64,000 nt of DNA from Prorocentrum cordatum (taxonomy: Eukaryota > Sar > Dinophyceae > Prorocentrales > Prorocentraceae). Positions 9,118-19,238 of this stretch are shown in pieces (position 1 is the stretch's first letter; every line of letters begins with the position of its first letter). The translations under genes were made by a program, and so were the position numbers. The stretch lies in NCBI GenBank assembly GCA_963575745.1, contig CAUYUJ010001414.1, positions 293,270 through 357,269 on the forward strand. Direction: 5' to 3'. The notes below the pieces were generated by a model that had not been told where the DNA came from, did no database searches, and saw only the letters and a list, made by a program, of their open reading frames with translations.

Positions 9118-10334
9118 CGAGAGAGCGTGATCCACCGCCGCTTCACTGTGGAAAATTGCCAACCTTTTCCTCCGGAGCCCGGGGGTCCCCCCCCCCCCCC
9201 TCCGAAAATCCCCCCCCCTGCCGGACCCCCCCCCCCCTTCCCCCCGGCAAAACCCCTCCCCTAACCCCTCCCCCCCCCCTCCCCCTCGAAAGCCGGGGGT
9301 TCGAACCCCTCCTCCCCCCCCCCCCCCCCTCCGGATCCGGAAAACCGGGGGGGTCACTACCGGTTGGAACCCCCCCCCCCCTCGAAAACCGGAGGGGGGT
9401 CACTACCGGTTCGACCCCCCCCCCCCCCCACGCACCGCCAGCAAACGACTCCCGGTCCCTACCACCGCTCGCATCACATCCCCCACTGTTGTTCCCAGCA
9501 CCACTGTCCTCACCACCACTGTCCCCACTGGTTCCACCACCGTCCCTATTGTCCCCACCAATGCCCCCGCCACTGTCGCACTGTCCCCACTGTTCCCACA
9601 ACTGTTCCCACCACGGTTCCACTCTCCCCACTGTCTCCACGGACCCAACCACTGCCTATCCCCGCTGTCCCCACTGTCCCACTGACTCCTCCGCTGTCCC
9701 ACTGAGCTGTCCCACTGTTTCCACCACTGTCCGCATGCACTGTCCCCACCACAGTCCCCACTGTACCTCTGTCCCATTGTCCCACCGCCGTCCTCGCCAC
9801 CGCCTTTACCAGTGTCCCCACCACCATTGCACCCTCCACTGTCCCAGTGTTTCCACCTCATTCCCATTGTCCCCACACCACTGTGTCCCCACACCATTGT
9901 CCCCACCACCACCGTTCCCACCACTGTCCACTGTCCCCCCTGTTCCCACCATTGTCCCCACCACTGTCCCCACCACTACCGTCCCCACCACTGTCCCACT
10001 GTCCCCCCGCTGTCCCCACCACTGTCCCGCTGTCCCCTCACCACTGTCCCCACCAACACCGTCCCCACCACTGTCCGCACCCCCACTCGGTTTTCGAGGG
10101 GGGGGGGGGGTTCGAACCGGTAGTGACCCCCCCCCCTTTTCATGATGAGCTGGGGGGGGGGGGGGAGGGGTTCGAACCGGGTGACCCCCCCCGGTTTTCC
10201 GGAGGGGGGGGGGGGGGGGGTAGTGACCCCCCCCGGAGGGGGTGAGGGGGGTTTTCCGGTTTTCCGGAGCAGGGGTTCGAACCGGTAGTGACCCCCCCCG
10301 GTTTTCCGCCAGCAGCGGTAGAACACGCTCTTTC
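9118..10334. mobile_element. 1.2-kb TIR element carrying a C-rich minisatellite
   Basis: The flanks are TTTGATT at 9111-9117 and 10335-10341. The ends are inverted: GAGAGAGCGTGATCCACCGC at 9119 and GCGGTAGAACACGCTCTTTC at 10315-10334. Inside, each end carries GGTTTTCC/GGTAGTGACCCCCC-type repeats in opposite orientation (9300-9420 versus 10090-10310), around a degenerate CCCCACCACTGT minisatellite. No transposase frame is seen, so it is non-autonomous. Confidence 0.75.
9440..10085 (+). repeat. Degenerate CCCCACCACTGT minisatellite
   Basis: Roughly 645 bp of variants of TGTCCCCACCA, mixing 9- to 12-bp periods. The strand is almost free of G in long stretches. Thr/Pro/His-rich and Gly/Val-rich frames are artefacts of the repeat. 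Confidence 0.9.
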
Positions 10335-10713
10335 TTTGATTTGTGTGTATTTGTTTGTGTGTCCTGGGGCCGGCCCCTTCAGAGGGGAGGGCATTTTGTC
10401 GTGGGCAGCCTCAGTTGCCAGCGCCCGCGGGCCCATGCGGGGTCCCGCTTTCGCTGCGCTCCGAACCGCCACCACCACGTGCCCCGCTAGCGCGTTGCAG
10501 GTTGCGAACCAGATCCGCGAGTACTATGACCAGGATGGCGCTGCCCATCGCGATGCTGGACTGGGGCGTTGACTTCCCCCGAACAATGTCTCCTACAGCG
10601 GGGTGAAGGCGTCGCGGGCGCGCGCGCGCCCTCGCTGGGCACGCACCCCCCGCGCTCGCCCCCCCCCCCAGCCAAGGGAGCGGCTGCGCTGTAGGGGCCA
10701 TGGGCGCCGTTAA

Positions 10714-10864
10714 GTTGGGCTTGTCTTTTTACAGGAGGAATGTCCAACAACAATATAAAGCATAGCCTGGGGACGATCTCTTGATTATGATGAATATGTT
10801 TGATCATGCTTGGGGTATTGTTTCATGTTTCGCCCCAAATCCGCCCGCAGGGGGACGCGCCCGA
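10714..10864 (+). mobile_element. MITE-like repeat, family K, copy 2
   Basis: Starts GTTGGGCTTGTCTTTTTACAG and ends CCGCAGGGGGACGCGCCCGAC. The shared interior motif GGAGGAATGT..CAACAA..TGGGGACGA aligns with the copies at 49186 and 52689. The centre is AT-rich. Confidence 0.8.
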
Positions 10865-13667
10865 CCGAAAGGCGCTGTGGGCGCCCAGGGCTATGGGTGG
10901 GCCTGATCGGACGTTCGCGCTGCCCACCAGGTCGCAGTGGCCGAGGGGGGCCCCGCGCTGCGCAGGTCGCGTCTAAGCGAGAGTGGTCCAGGATCGGCGC
11001 GACGATCGCGAAGCTGAGCTTGGCGATGGCACTTCCCCACGACTGAGCCCTCAAGGCCGGGGGCGGCGAGCTCCCCGCATGCGCCCCCGAGGTGCCTGGC
11101 CGAGGGCGCGCCCAGCGGTTGACTCAGGCTCACCATCGACAGGGCCCTTTTTCGTCAGCTGCCAGCGCAACTTGCAGGGCGGTTTCGACACCTCGGGCGC
11201 GCTGCCCATCCTACGGTCAGACTTTTTGGGGCCCGTCGGATTCGAGCGGCCAGCAGCGCGGCAGCCGCGCGCGGCGCTCGCCGAGGCTGACCTGGCCCTC
11301 GTCGGTGAACGTGGCCAGGGGCTGTAGCTGCAGTGGGCCCAGTCCCGCATCGGCAACTGCGGCCTCGGCGAGTCTGCGCTCGACAGTCGCGCGGGATTTG
11401 GTGGCGCCTCAGCGCGGCGCGAGGCGAGGTTTGGCAGGTCCGCCACGGACGGGAGGCCAGCGCGACTCTCGGCAAGGCCAGGCGAGGGGGGCTCGAGCTC
11501 GCGAAGGCGAGCGCTGGCATCCGCGGCGAGGTGGGCCGCGTCGAGGCGACCGCAGCAGAGCCCCATCTGTCCCCGGCTTTCGCGTTGTGGGGCTCGGGTT
11601 CGAGCGAGCCAAGAGCGGCGGCCAAGGGTGCGGGCAGGCCCACCAGACCGCTGGGACTGGTAAGACCATCTGATACGACACTTTGCTTGCCTGAGCTCAA
11701 TTCGAGGACGCAAGTCTCGCTCGGGAAACCGGTGTCGTCGCGCGCCCGCGCCCCCGGCCTCCCGGCGAGCGCGCCGCCGTCAGGGGGCGTGGTGCAGCAT
11801 GGGCGGGGGGGCGCCCCAGCGGCCCGGCCTTTCCTGCGCGGGGCCAGTGGCGCAATTTTGAGCGGCAATCTCGCCAGCAGGCGGGCCGCCTGCCTCTGGG
11901 CCGATCATTCCGGCGCTGGCGCGCGACCGCGCCAGGCACTCCGCACGGGGCGGAGATGCTCGAGGCCGAGCTGGCGCCCGCGGCCCGCACTTTGGCCAGC
12001 GCGCCATGGCCGACGTGCGACAGGGGCGAAGTCTGGCTTGGATCCCCCTTTCCGCCACCTTTTCCGGCCGTGGCTTTCTGCGCGCCGCCAGGTGGATCAT
12101 CGGGGGCCGCCGTCCTCTCGACGTCGTTTAACTCGAGTGCGCGCCGTAGGCAGCTGCGTAGTTTTGGACCGCCGCCACGTGCAGTCAGCGCGCCAGCCAG
12201 TGCCGGGACGGCAGCCTCAAGCGGGGCGCGACGCGTGAGGGGAGCTGGACTACGTGCCCCAGAGGGGTCGGTGCTCTCATGGGTTTAATCGGCGAAATGT
12301 CCATGGAGGTGCGAGGGCAGCGGAATGTCAGCAGGGCGAGACGTCATCGTCGAGTCTCCCGTTGGTATTGCGTTCCGCGTCCAGGCCATCTTCGCCTTTT
12401 CCGGCTGGCTCCGGCTGGAGCGACATCAGCCGCCGCTTCTGGGCGACGGTGCCTCTGTAACCGCGCCTTTGTCATCGACGGGCGCTGCGGCGTGGTCTTC
12501 GCTGGCTCGACGCCTTGCTTGCAGCGGGCGAGAAGTGTCCGGCCGCTGCTGCGGCGCGGACGAGTGGCCAGCACATGCGCCATCGAGGTGGAGTTTCGGC
12601 AGCTGCCAGAGTCGAGCGATCGTCTGCAAAAGCAGCGGCGCGGCGGGCGGCGGCGCGACGGCGGCCGCTGCGAGCCGATGGCCACCTCTCTCACGCGGAA
12701 GCGCAGCAAGGCGGCAGCCGCGGATGTCTTCGAGTTCTGGGCGGCGACAGCCCGAGACGCCAGCTCAGGTCGATGCCGAGCTGTCTGCCCTTATCGAGGG
12801 CCGCTGGCGGCAGGGCGGCTCGTCGTCCGAGGTGAACGGCAACGCTATCGTCGTCATGTCGCATCAATATTTTCGCCCGCGCGTGCCCTTCTGCGAGCGA
12901 GCAGGTGCCCAGGGCGCGGCCGAGGCAGGGGTCGGCTGATCGCGCGCAGCCCATCAGACCCCTCGCAGTGGCGGCCGGCGCAGGGGCCTTCACGACCTTC
13001 GGTCAGCGGGGGGCAGCGTCGGCGTTGACGGCCGCGCGCGACGCACTCCTCCGCGCAGGTGAGCTGGGCGCGCGGTGGCGAGGCGACGCGCAGCTGCGCC
13101 TTCCCCAGCAGAGTGTCGCGCTGCCGTTTCGAACGATTAAGGGCCAGCATGAGTCGGTCGTTCGCGAATCATTCGCCATGCTCAAGAGCTGCGTCGCCCT
13201 GGGACTTCTCGCCGGCGCCGAAGCTGCAGCGGCGCCAGACAGCGCGCGCCTGGGCATGGAGACGCGTGGCTTCCAGGAGCCGCTCACTTTCAGTGCGCGA
13301 GCAGCCGGGCTTCCAGAACGCCACGCTCACGCACTACAGCTGGAGGTGCTTTGGCCCCTCGAAGGACTCCAAGAGCCACGGCCCCATGGAGCAGACTCTT
13401 CAGCGACGGCGATGGACCTCGGCGAGGACGACGAGGCGGTGCGTCCATGACGCCGCCGCCGAGGCCAAGGCGCTGAATCTGTTAGCGGTTAGCGGTGCAG
13501 ATCCGATAGTGCGAATGGCGCGAAGGATATCTGCGAGCAGAGGCGAGCTCAAACAGTTGTTTCCTCCGTCCGTTTGCTTTCAGCGTTGCCCCGTCTGCAC
13601 CCGCCCTGAATGCGTTTTTTACCTCAAGGTATCGGCTTCGCCGTGGGCGGGCGGTCCGCGGAGAGAG
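10865..13667. other. Very GC-rich region, no gene supported
   Basis: Frames up to 301 codons (11333-12238 +, 11155-11868 -) overlap on all six frames because stop codons are rare at this composition. I find no conserved domain, no leader sequence and no convincing donor/acceptor set. A diverged host gene with introns cannot be excluded. Confidence 0.35.
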
Positions 13668-13697
13668 GGAGAAAGAGAGAGAGAGAGAGAGAAAGAC
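13668..13697 (+). repeat. (GA)n microsatellite
   Basis: A short AGAGAGAG run with two interruptions. Confidence 0.9.
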
Positions 13698-13889
13698 GGT
13701 GCGTGGCAGCAGGCATGCGAGCGTGCAACCCGTCCGTGGTCGCGCAGCTGAGGTATACTTAGCGTGCGCAGAGCACGGGGTCTGTTTCTTTGCGCTCCTG
13801 TTGCCTGGCTGTCTGTCCCAGGACAGCATGGCTAACAGAGATCCGTGGTGGAACGCATTAAAAAACTGTTGCTATTGTTAAACCAGTGC

Positions 13890-13995
13890 AAATATATACA
13901 TACATACATGCATACATGCATACACACAAACATACATACAGGCACACCTATATATAAATGTGTGTAGATAAGCACAAACATATATACATGTGCTT
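13890..13995 (+). repeat. (CATA)n-type AT-rich microsatellite
   Basis: TACATACATACATGCATACA-type repeats with TATATATAAATGTG make an unusual AT-rich patch about 105 bp long. Confidence 0.85.
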
Positions 13996-14479
13996 ATGTC
14001 GATTCCAGGTCGACGCTCCCCCTCCTTAGCTAGGCTCCCCATCCTCACTGCAGCACTGCAGGCTTCGCGTCCTCGGTTGCATGCGTCGCGCTGCCACTGT
14101 CACGAGCGACGCGCACACGGTGGGCCGCCTTTTGCGCGCCGCGTGCGCGCGGTCGTCCCCGCCGCCGCGAGTCCGGAGGCCCCCGACGTCGACCCGGACT
14201 TGTTTCAAGTGCTGAGGACCCCCCGTCAGCTCCTCGATCGCCGCCACTATGCCCAAGCTTATGCAGGCGGGGTGTCAACAAACGGGGTTGCAGCTAAGGG
14301 GCCTCTACGAGCGAGCGCAGGGTGACAGGGCATGTACCTCGCACGAGTGCATGATGAATCGAGACGACAAAGTCGCCGATACATCATCATATCCATGGGC
14401 GGGAAGGATTTCCTCGCACTCGCGCGCCCGTTTACAAACACCCCGTTAACACGGGCTTGGTATGCCTTCCACCATGTCT

Positions 14480-14668
14480 CGAAGAAAAAACACTTACATA
14501 AACATCAATTCCGCGCGGAGTTTGGTGGATCCGCGCTCGACCCCCTTTGGCAGTGTTTCTGGCGCCGCCCCTGGCGCGTTCCGCGCGCCACGGTGGGAGA
14601 TTCAGCGCAGATCGAAGAAACCCGCGCGGAAGCCAATAGTTTATGGTTATTCGGTGGATGGTCCTCTA
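14480..14668. mobile_element. MITE-like repeat, family H, copy 1
   Basis: Left GAAGAAAAAACACTTACATAA with CCGCGCGGAG, and right CGCGCGGAAGCCAATAGTTTATG, are inverted partners. The centre holds TCTGGCGCCGCCCCTGGCGC and TCCGCGCGCCA. The better preserved copy at 33631-33825 defines the ends. Confidence 0.65.
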
Positions 14669-15589
14669 TTGCCAGCGCTGACGCATGACGGCACCACCAA
14701 AGGCCAGTATGTTTTTGTCCGGTGAGGAGGAACCAAAGAACCACCCCGACCCTCATAAGTGGCGTTTGCTAGACAACCCTGCCTTTTCGACCCATTCCCT
14801 GGGCTCGTCTGCTGAGGTTTTGCTTGCCCGGGTGCTCATGGTAACGGTGGTTATCTTGCCCTATGTTGTGAAAGCACCACCCTCGAGAGTTGTCGAGGGG
14901 GTTTCTCTGGTAGGAGGTTCTCCAGACAAATGAGGTCCTGCCCCTCAGCCTCTCCCCGTCTCCGTCTCCCCTCCCATGTACACCCGCATCCACATGTCCT
15001 TTCATCATCCATATCCTTCCTCCCCCCCACCCCAACCTCCGCCCTCCTTCCCCACCATCCTCGCTCCCCACTTCCCCCTGCGCTACGCTTTCCCCTCTCC
15101 TCTCCCCCCCCTGCCCATCCCCACTCCCACCTGCACCCCCCCCTGTTCCTCCCTTGCCGTTGTCTTAGCCCCCCTGCCTCCTCGAATCGTCACGTCCTTC
15201 TCCATCTGCATCTCTCATGCTGCTGCTGCTTGTGCACGTCCTCTCCGTCTGACGGATTGCTGCTGTTGCCGCCGCAGTTGCAGGTGCACTTCCCTCGTGC
15301 ACCCCCCCCCCCTGCTGCCGCTCCTGGTCTTCCTCGTGCCCTCTTCGTTCGCTTGCCCCCACTGCAGTGTCCATTTTGACCCTCCATTCCGATCCCGTCG
15401 TTCCGATGCGACATCGATTCTGGCGGGCTCGATGCTATTCGATTTCGACGCGATCCGATGCGGCCCGGTGCCAGCGCGGCGCAGTTGTGCATTTGGACAC
15501 AGGCCGATCTGGATGCGACACCATGCTGACGCAGCACGATTCGATCTGGTTGCTCGATCGGATGTCGATTGGTCTTGCATAGTTCATCC
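14669..15589. other. No gene supported
   Basis: Mixed C- and CT-rich sequence (14940-15360) continuing into GATC-rich sequence before the GAT tract. A 523-codon plus-strand frame starting at 14976 owes most of its length to the trinucleotide repeat downstream and is rejected. Confidence 0.4.
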
Positions 15590-16324
15590 TGATGATGAGG
15601 AGGATGATGATGATAATGATGATGATTATCATGGTAATGCCGGTGGTGATGGGGATGGGGATGGGGATGGGGACGGTCATGGTGATTATGATGGTGACGA
15701 TGGTGATGATGACGTTGCTTATCATGACGATGATGGTGGTGATGATGATGGTGGTGATGATGCTGATGCGGATGTCGTGGTGGTGATACCGATGACTATG
15801 ATGACGCCGACGACGATCATGATGATGGTGATTATGATGATGTTAATGGTGTTGGCTTTGATGATGATGCTCATGGTTGTGAGGGTGGTGATGGTGATGA
15901 TGATGAGTGATTATAGTGATGATGTTGATGGTGATGATTATGATGATTGTGATGATGGTGATGATGATGGTGATGATGATGATGATGATGTTGATGTTGA
16001 TGATGATGCTAAGGATGCTGATTATAATGTTGATGATGATGATGGTCATGATTATGAGTATGATGATGATGCTGATGATGATGGAGAGGATGGTGGTAAT
16101 GTTGATGGTGATTATGCTGATTATGATGATGATGCTGATGCTGATGCTGATGATGATGATGATGATGATGATGATGCTGATGATGATGATGATGATGATG
16201 CTGATGATGATGATGATGATGATGAGTATGAGTATGAGTATGATGATGATGCTGATGATGATGGAGAGGATGGTGGTAATGTTGATGGTGATGATGCTGA
16301 TTATGATGATGCTGATGCTGATGC

Positions 16325-16371
<47 letters not shown>

Positions 16372-16372
16372 C

Positions 16373-16452
<80 letters not shown>
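15590..16452 (+). repeat. (GAT)n tract ending in (GCA)n
   Basis: About 825 bp of GAT/GGT/GCT triplets followed by about 12 GCA units at 16416-16452. An internal duplication is visible: the segment from GAGTATGATGATGATGCTG through GGAGAGGATGGTGGTAATG occurs at about 16055 and again at 16235. Asp- and Met-polymer frames are artefacts. Confidence 0.95.
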
Positions 16453-16456
<4 letters not shown>

Positions 16457-16659
16457 TCATCAACCCCTAGTCCTTTCTCTTGGTCGCACCAGAGATGGCC
16501 ACGGTTTGCCTTTCGCGGTCGGGCATCGCACAACTGTTCCGCCCTGATTTTGAGAGAGCGCGCGAGAGCGCGAGGTATACCATGGTCGCGACCTCGCACT
16601 GAGCGGAGCGCGAGGTTTGACGACTCTCACCTCGTGCGGCGTCTGGCGCTACTCCTTGC

Positions 16660-16805
16660 GCGCCTTCTTCGATGAACGATCGAAGCCGAACTCCGAGACT
16701 TTCGGGGGCTCCGCGCAGATTTCTCGGATCGGCGCTGGGCCCCGGGCCCCCTGGCGGCGCCCCTGGCGCCGCGCTCCGCGCGCCGGGGGTCGGGGCCCCC
16801 AAACG
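16660..16805. repeat. Family H relative, diverged
   Basis: GATCGAAGCCGAACTCCGAGA, GGCTCCGCGCAGAT, GGCGGCGCCCCTGGCGCCGC and CTCCGCGCGCCGGG match the GC-rich centre of family H. The terminal repeats are not preserved. Confidence 0.5.
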
Positions 16806-16867
16806 GTGTGTGGCGACCTCACCGCTGGGGTGCGTCGTCGGGGATGCGCTGTCGCCGCACGGCCTCC

Positions 16868-16945
16868 TCAGGGGGCCACACGCGAACCCCACCCCTGCCC
16901 CCCACGCTTTTTGAGGGGGTGGGGTTCACTCCGCTCGGGAGCTCC
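16868..16945 (-). repeat. Dispersed repeat, family M, copy 2
   Basis: The reverse complement of this span matches 7968-8055: CTCCCGAGCGGAGTGAACC, CCACCCCCTCA, GGGGGGCAGGGGTGGGG. Confidence 0.6.
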
Positions 16946-16972
16946 CGAGCGGAGTGAGCCCCACCCTCTCCC
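16912..16972. repeat. Near-perfect 60-bp palindrome
   Basis: The arms meet at GGGAG|CTCCC (centre 16941/16942). GGGTGGGGTTCACTCCGCTC pairs with GAGCGGAGTGAGCCCCACCC with one mismatch. It overlaps the end of family M copy 2 and may be a head-to-head junction of two copies. Confidence 0.85.
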
Positions 16973-17995
16973 CCCTCAGACACCGCGGGGGGCCGGGGCG
17001 GGGTCCGCAGGCGGCCCCCTGCTCTTTAAAGAGGGGGCCCCGGGCCGTGACTCCGAGGAGGTCTCTCTCGGGCGGCGGAGGCCTCCGACTCCGAGGAGGG
17101 TCCCACGGCCGAGGTGCGACGGGCCGCGCGCCGGAGGTCCCCGGCGCGCGCCCGTCACCGCGCGGGGGTCATCGAGGTCACCGCGCGGTCTCCGCCGGGG
17201 TGTCGAGGTCCCCGCGCGGGCCGTCGTTGCACGGCGCCCCGGGGCCTGGAGAGGGCAGGCGGGGAGCCGGAGCCAAGCGGTGCGTTTCGTGGTCGTTCTG
17301 TGTTCGTGGTCCCACGTTTCGTCTCCTCGATCCGCCTTTCTTCTGCGCAGAACGAGATCGGAGCGAGAGCGACCCACGCAATCGCCAGAACGCCGTTTCG
17401 GTCCACCCCCGAGGGCAGGGTCCTCCAGCGCCGACGCGATGACTCGGGGCAGATTTTCAGGAGCTGTTGCTCATGCCTGGTGGTTCCCTCTTCTGCCCAG
17501 CTGCCTCCGACAGTTCCCGCCACCGTGCCAGCCCCCAGGGAGACGCCACGGCCGCCCAGGGGCCTCCAGGAGCACGGGTGGTGCACGCAAGGGGGCGCGA
17601 CGTGAGGGGTGGGGGAGTCCCTTAGCATATAGCACAGGCACCCTGCGAGGAAGCATCTGGCAGCCTTCCACGCCTCCACGTGCCAGGAGGCACGGCGGAT
17701 GATTCTCGCGTTGCCGTCGCCCTCTTTTGTCCCGGCCTGCGCAAGCTTCAAGCCGCTCTCGGGGCCAGGCACCCCCCTCCCGTGCGCGAGGAAAACCATA
17801 ATGGGCAGCGACGATATCCTGCTAGCCCTGGTGCCCTGACGCCCGAAGCGCCGTCGTCGTCTTCGTCGTCGTCCTCGTCGTCGTCGTCGTGGTCGTCGTC
17901 GTGGTCGGCCTCGTCGCGCCAGAGGGCCATATGCGGGAGACCATGCTGGAGACCATCCGGTAGAGCACACTTCGAGAACTACAAGTGTCACCGCC
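16973..17995. other. No gene supported
   Basis: GC-rich sequence with overlapping frames on both strands. A (CGT)n patch lies at about 17857-17910. Nothing else recognised. Confidence 0.35.
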
Positions 17996-18158
17996 CACCA
18001 AACCACCCCAACCCAACCCGAAGGCTTCAATTTGCCGTCCATTTCCAGTTGGAGGGGGATCGGGGAACATCGAAAAATTACATGGTCCCCGTACCCCCCC
18101 CAACCCGAAATTCGGGTCAAATTCGTGTCTTCGGGTTGGGTTGGGGTGGTTTGGTAGG
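17996..18158. mobile_element. MITE-like repeat, family L, intact copy
   Basis: About 28-bp terminal inverted repeats, nearly perfect: ACCAAACCACCCCAACCCAA at the left end and TTGGGTTGGGGTGGTTTGGT at the right. The interior keeps TCGGGGAACATCGAAAAATTA and CCCCCCCCAACCCG. Non-coding. Confidence 0.85.
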
Positions 18159-18266
18159 TAGTCAAAGTGCGGGACGACATGCGGCTGGCCACGCGGCAGA
18201 CTACACTGGAGATCTTGGGCCATCGGCTCCGGATGTGGACTCGCTCGCACCTGGCCTTGTGTGGGT

Positions 18267-18427
18267 GAAGGGGCCCTGGGACACACAAATAAGTACACAT
18301 AAATAGAAAGATTCCCTATGTTTTCCTGTATTTCCTGTGTTTTCGTCTTCCCCCCCACTTCCCATATTTTCACATATTTTCTGGGAAATCGACGATTAAT
18401 TGTGTCTGTGTGTTTCTTTCCCTCCTG
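18267..18427 (-). mobile_element. MITE-like repeat, family B, copy 2
   Basis: Reverse orientation. GGGCCCTGGGACACACAAAT at the left and AATTGTGTCTGTGTGTTTC..CCCTCCTG at the right are the two family ends. Full length, about 160 bp. Confidence 0.85.
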
Positions 18428-18690
18428 TATGGGGCCTCACAGGCGAGTTGTTTCGAGGATTCTTCCGCACAGCGGCCGTCACCGACCCCTCCACCCTCTG
18501 GTGGCGCGGCGTTCCGCGCCACCCCCACGGGCCATGGTATCTCAGCCCCACTGGCCCGCCCCGCCAGATGGGGAGATGTCCCGCGAAACCCGAAAGGAAC
18601 AAACAGCGCGCACACCATCCCTGGGGGGTTAATCGGCCAGCGGGGCCAAGGCCCCGCCGCCGAGCGCGGCGGCACTGGCCGCATTTTTGT

Positions 18691-18855
18691 CAGAGCGTGA
18701 ATTACCTACCCCGCTTTCGCTTCCAGGCAAAACCAAGCCATACCACGCGCCTCCTCGTCAAGCGGCCTGACCAGTACAGGCTGCAAGTTGGCGTCGTTTG
18801 GTATCTCTTGGAAGCGAGGGTGGTCAAAAGCGAGGTAGGTTTGTTTTCCCCTTAT
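18691..18855 (+). mobile_element. MITE-like repeat, family C, copy 1
   Basis: Begins AGAGCGTGAATTACC and ends AGCGAGGTAGGTTTG. ACCTACCCCGCTTT near the start pairs imperfectly with AAAGCGAGGTAGGT near the end. Copies at 28154 and 52425 are highly similar along all 165 bp. An open frame crosses this copy and the one at 52425, but the copy at 28154 is broken by length changes. Confidence 0.85.
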
Positions 18856-18973
18856 TTTGGAGAGGGCACCGAACCCCGACCCGTGGACTTGGGCCCCCCG
18901 CGCGCCAGGTCCAAGGATTTGTCGCTGATGTCCGTGGCCGCGCGCCCCCGACGGTCGGCCCCGACTGTGCCTC

Positions 18974-19100
18974 TCCTTCTCCTCCCTCCTCCTCCTCCTC
19001 CTCCTCCTCCTCCTCCTCCTCCTCCTCCTCCTCCTCCCTCCTCCTCCCTCCTCCTCATCCCTCCTCCTCCTCCTCCTCCTCCCTCCTCCTCCTCCCTCCT
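18974..19100 (+). repeat. (TCC)n tract, left half, with 18-bp direct repeat
   Basis: Polypyrimidine tract split by RT1. Its last 18 bases, CTCCTCCTCCTCCCTCCT (19083-19100), recur exactly at 25127-25144 on the far side of RT1. Confidence 0.9.
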
Positions 19101-19121
19101 CCGTAGCCATTTTGGCTCAAG
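19101..19121 (+). other. Dinoflagellate spliced-leader sequence at RT1 5' end
   Basis: An exact match to the 21 invariant bases of the leader that dinoflagellates trans-splice onto nuclear mRNAs. It is directly joined to the RT1 5' UTR with no intron-like donor after it, so it is a retroposed leader and not an SL RNA gene. Confidence 0.95.
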
Positions 19122-19238
19122 CCGTGTCGGGGCCCAGATCTTTCTGCGCCCTTGCTAACGTTCACTTCGACACGGCGCGGCGTTAGCGAGCCAATTTGGT
19201 AGCTCCCGCGTCAAACTCTCAGTATCTCTCGCCCCCGC

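Larger units (their letters stand above)
8995..10380 (+). mobile_element. MITE-like repeat, family B, copy 1, split by an insertion
   Basis: The left part (8995-9117) has the family start CAGGAGGGG, then GACACAATTAATCGTCGATT and AATATGGGAA. The right part resumes at 10335 with TTTGATTTGTGTGTATTTG and TTTGTGTGTCCTGGGGCC. A 1217-bp element lies between, flanked by TTTGATT on both sides. Intact family members are about 160 bp. Confidence 0.8.

Noticed and set aside
9440-10085. Possible CRISPR array
   Set aside because: The repeats are contiguous degenerate 9-12 bp units without unique spacers, in a eukaryotic genome.
10865-13667. Several overlapping frames of 180-301 codons
   Set aside because: Open on both strands because the sequence is very GC-rich; no domain, start context or intron pattern.
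14976-16599. Asp-, Met-, Ile- or His-rich frames up to 523 codons
   Set aside because: Produced by the GAT/GCA tract; the unique ends share no domain.
18691-18855. Family C as a tRNA-derived SINE
   Set aside because: I could not place A and B box promoter motifs with proper spacing; inverted ends fit a MITE better.
19101-19121. A spliced-leader RNA gene
   Set aside because: The leader is joined to an element 5' UTR, without a GT donor and downstream SL RNA body.
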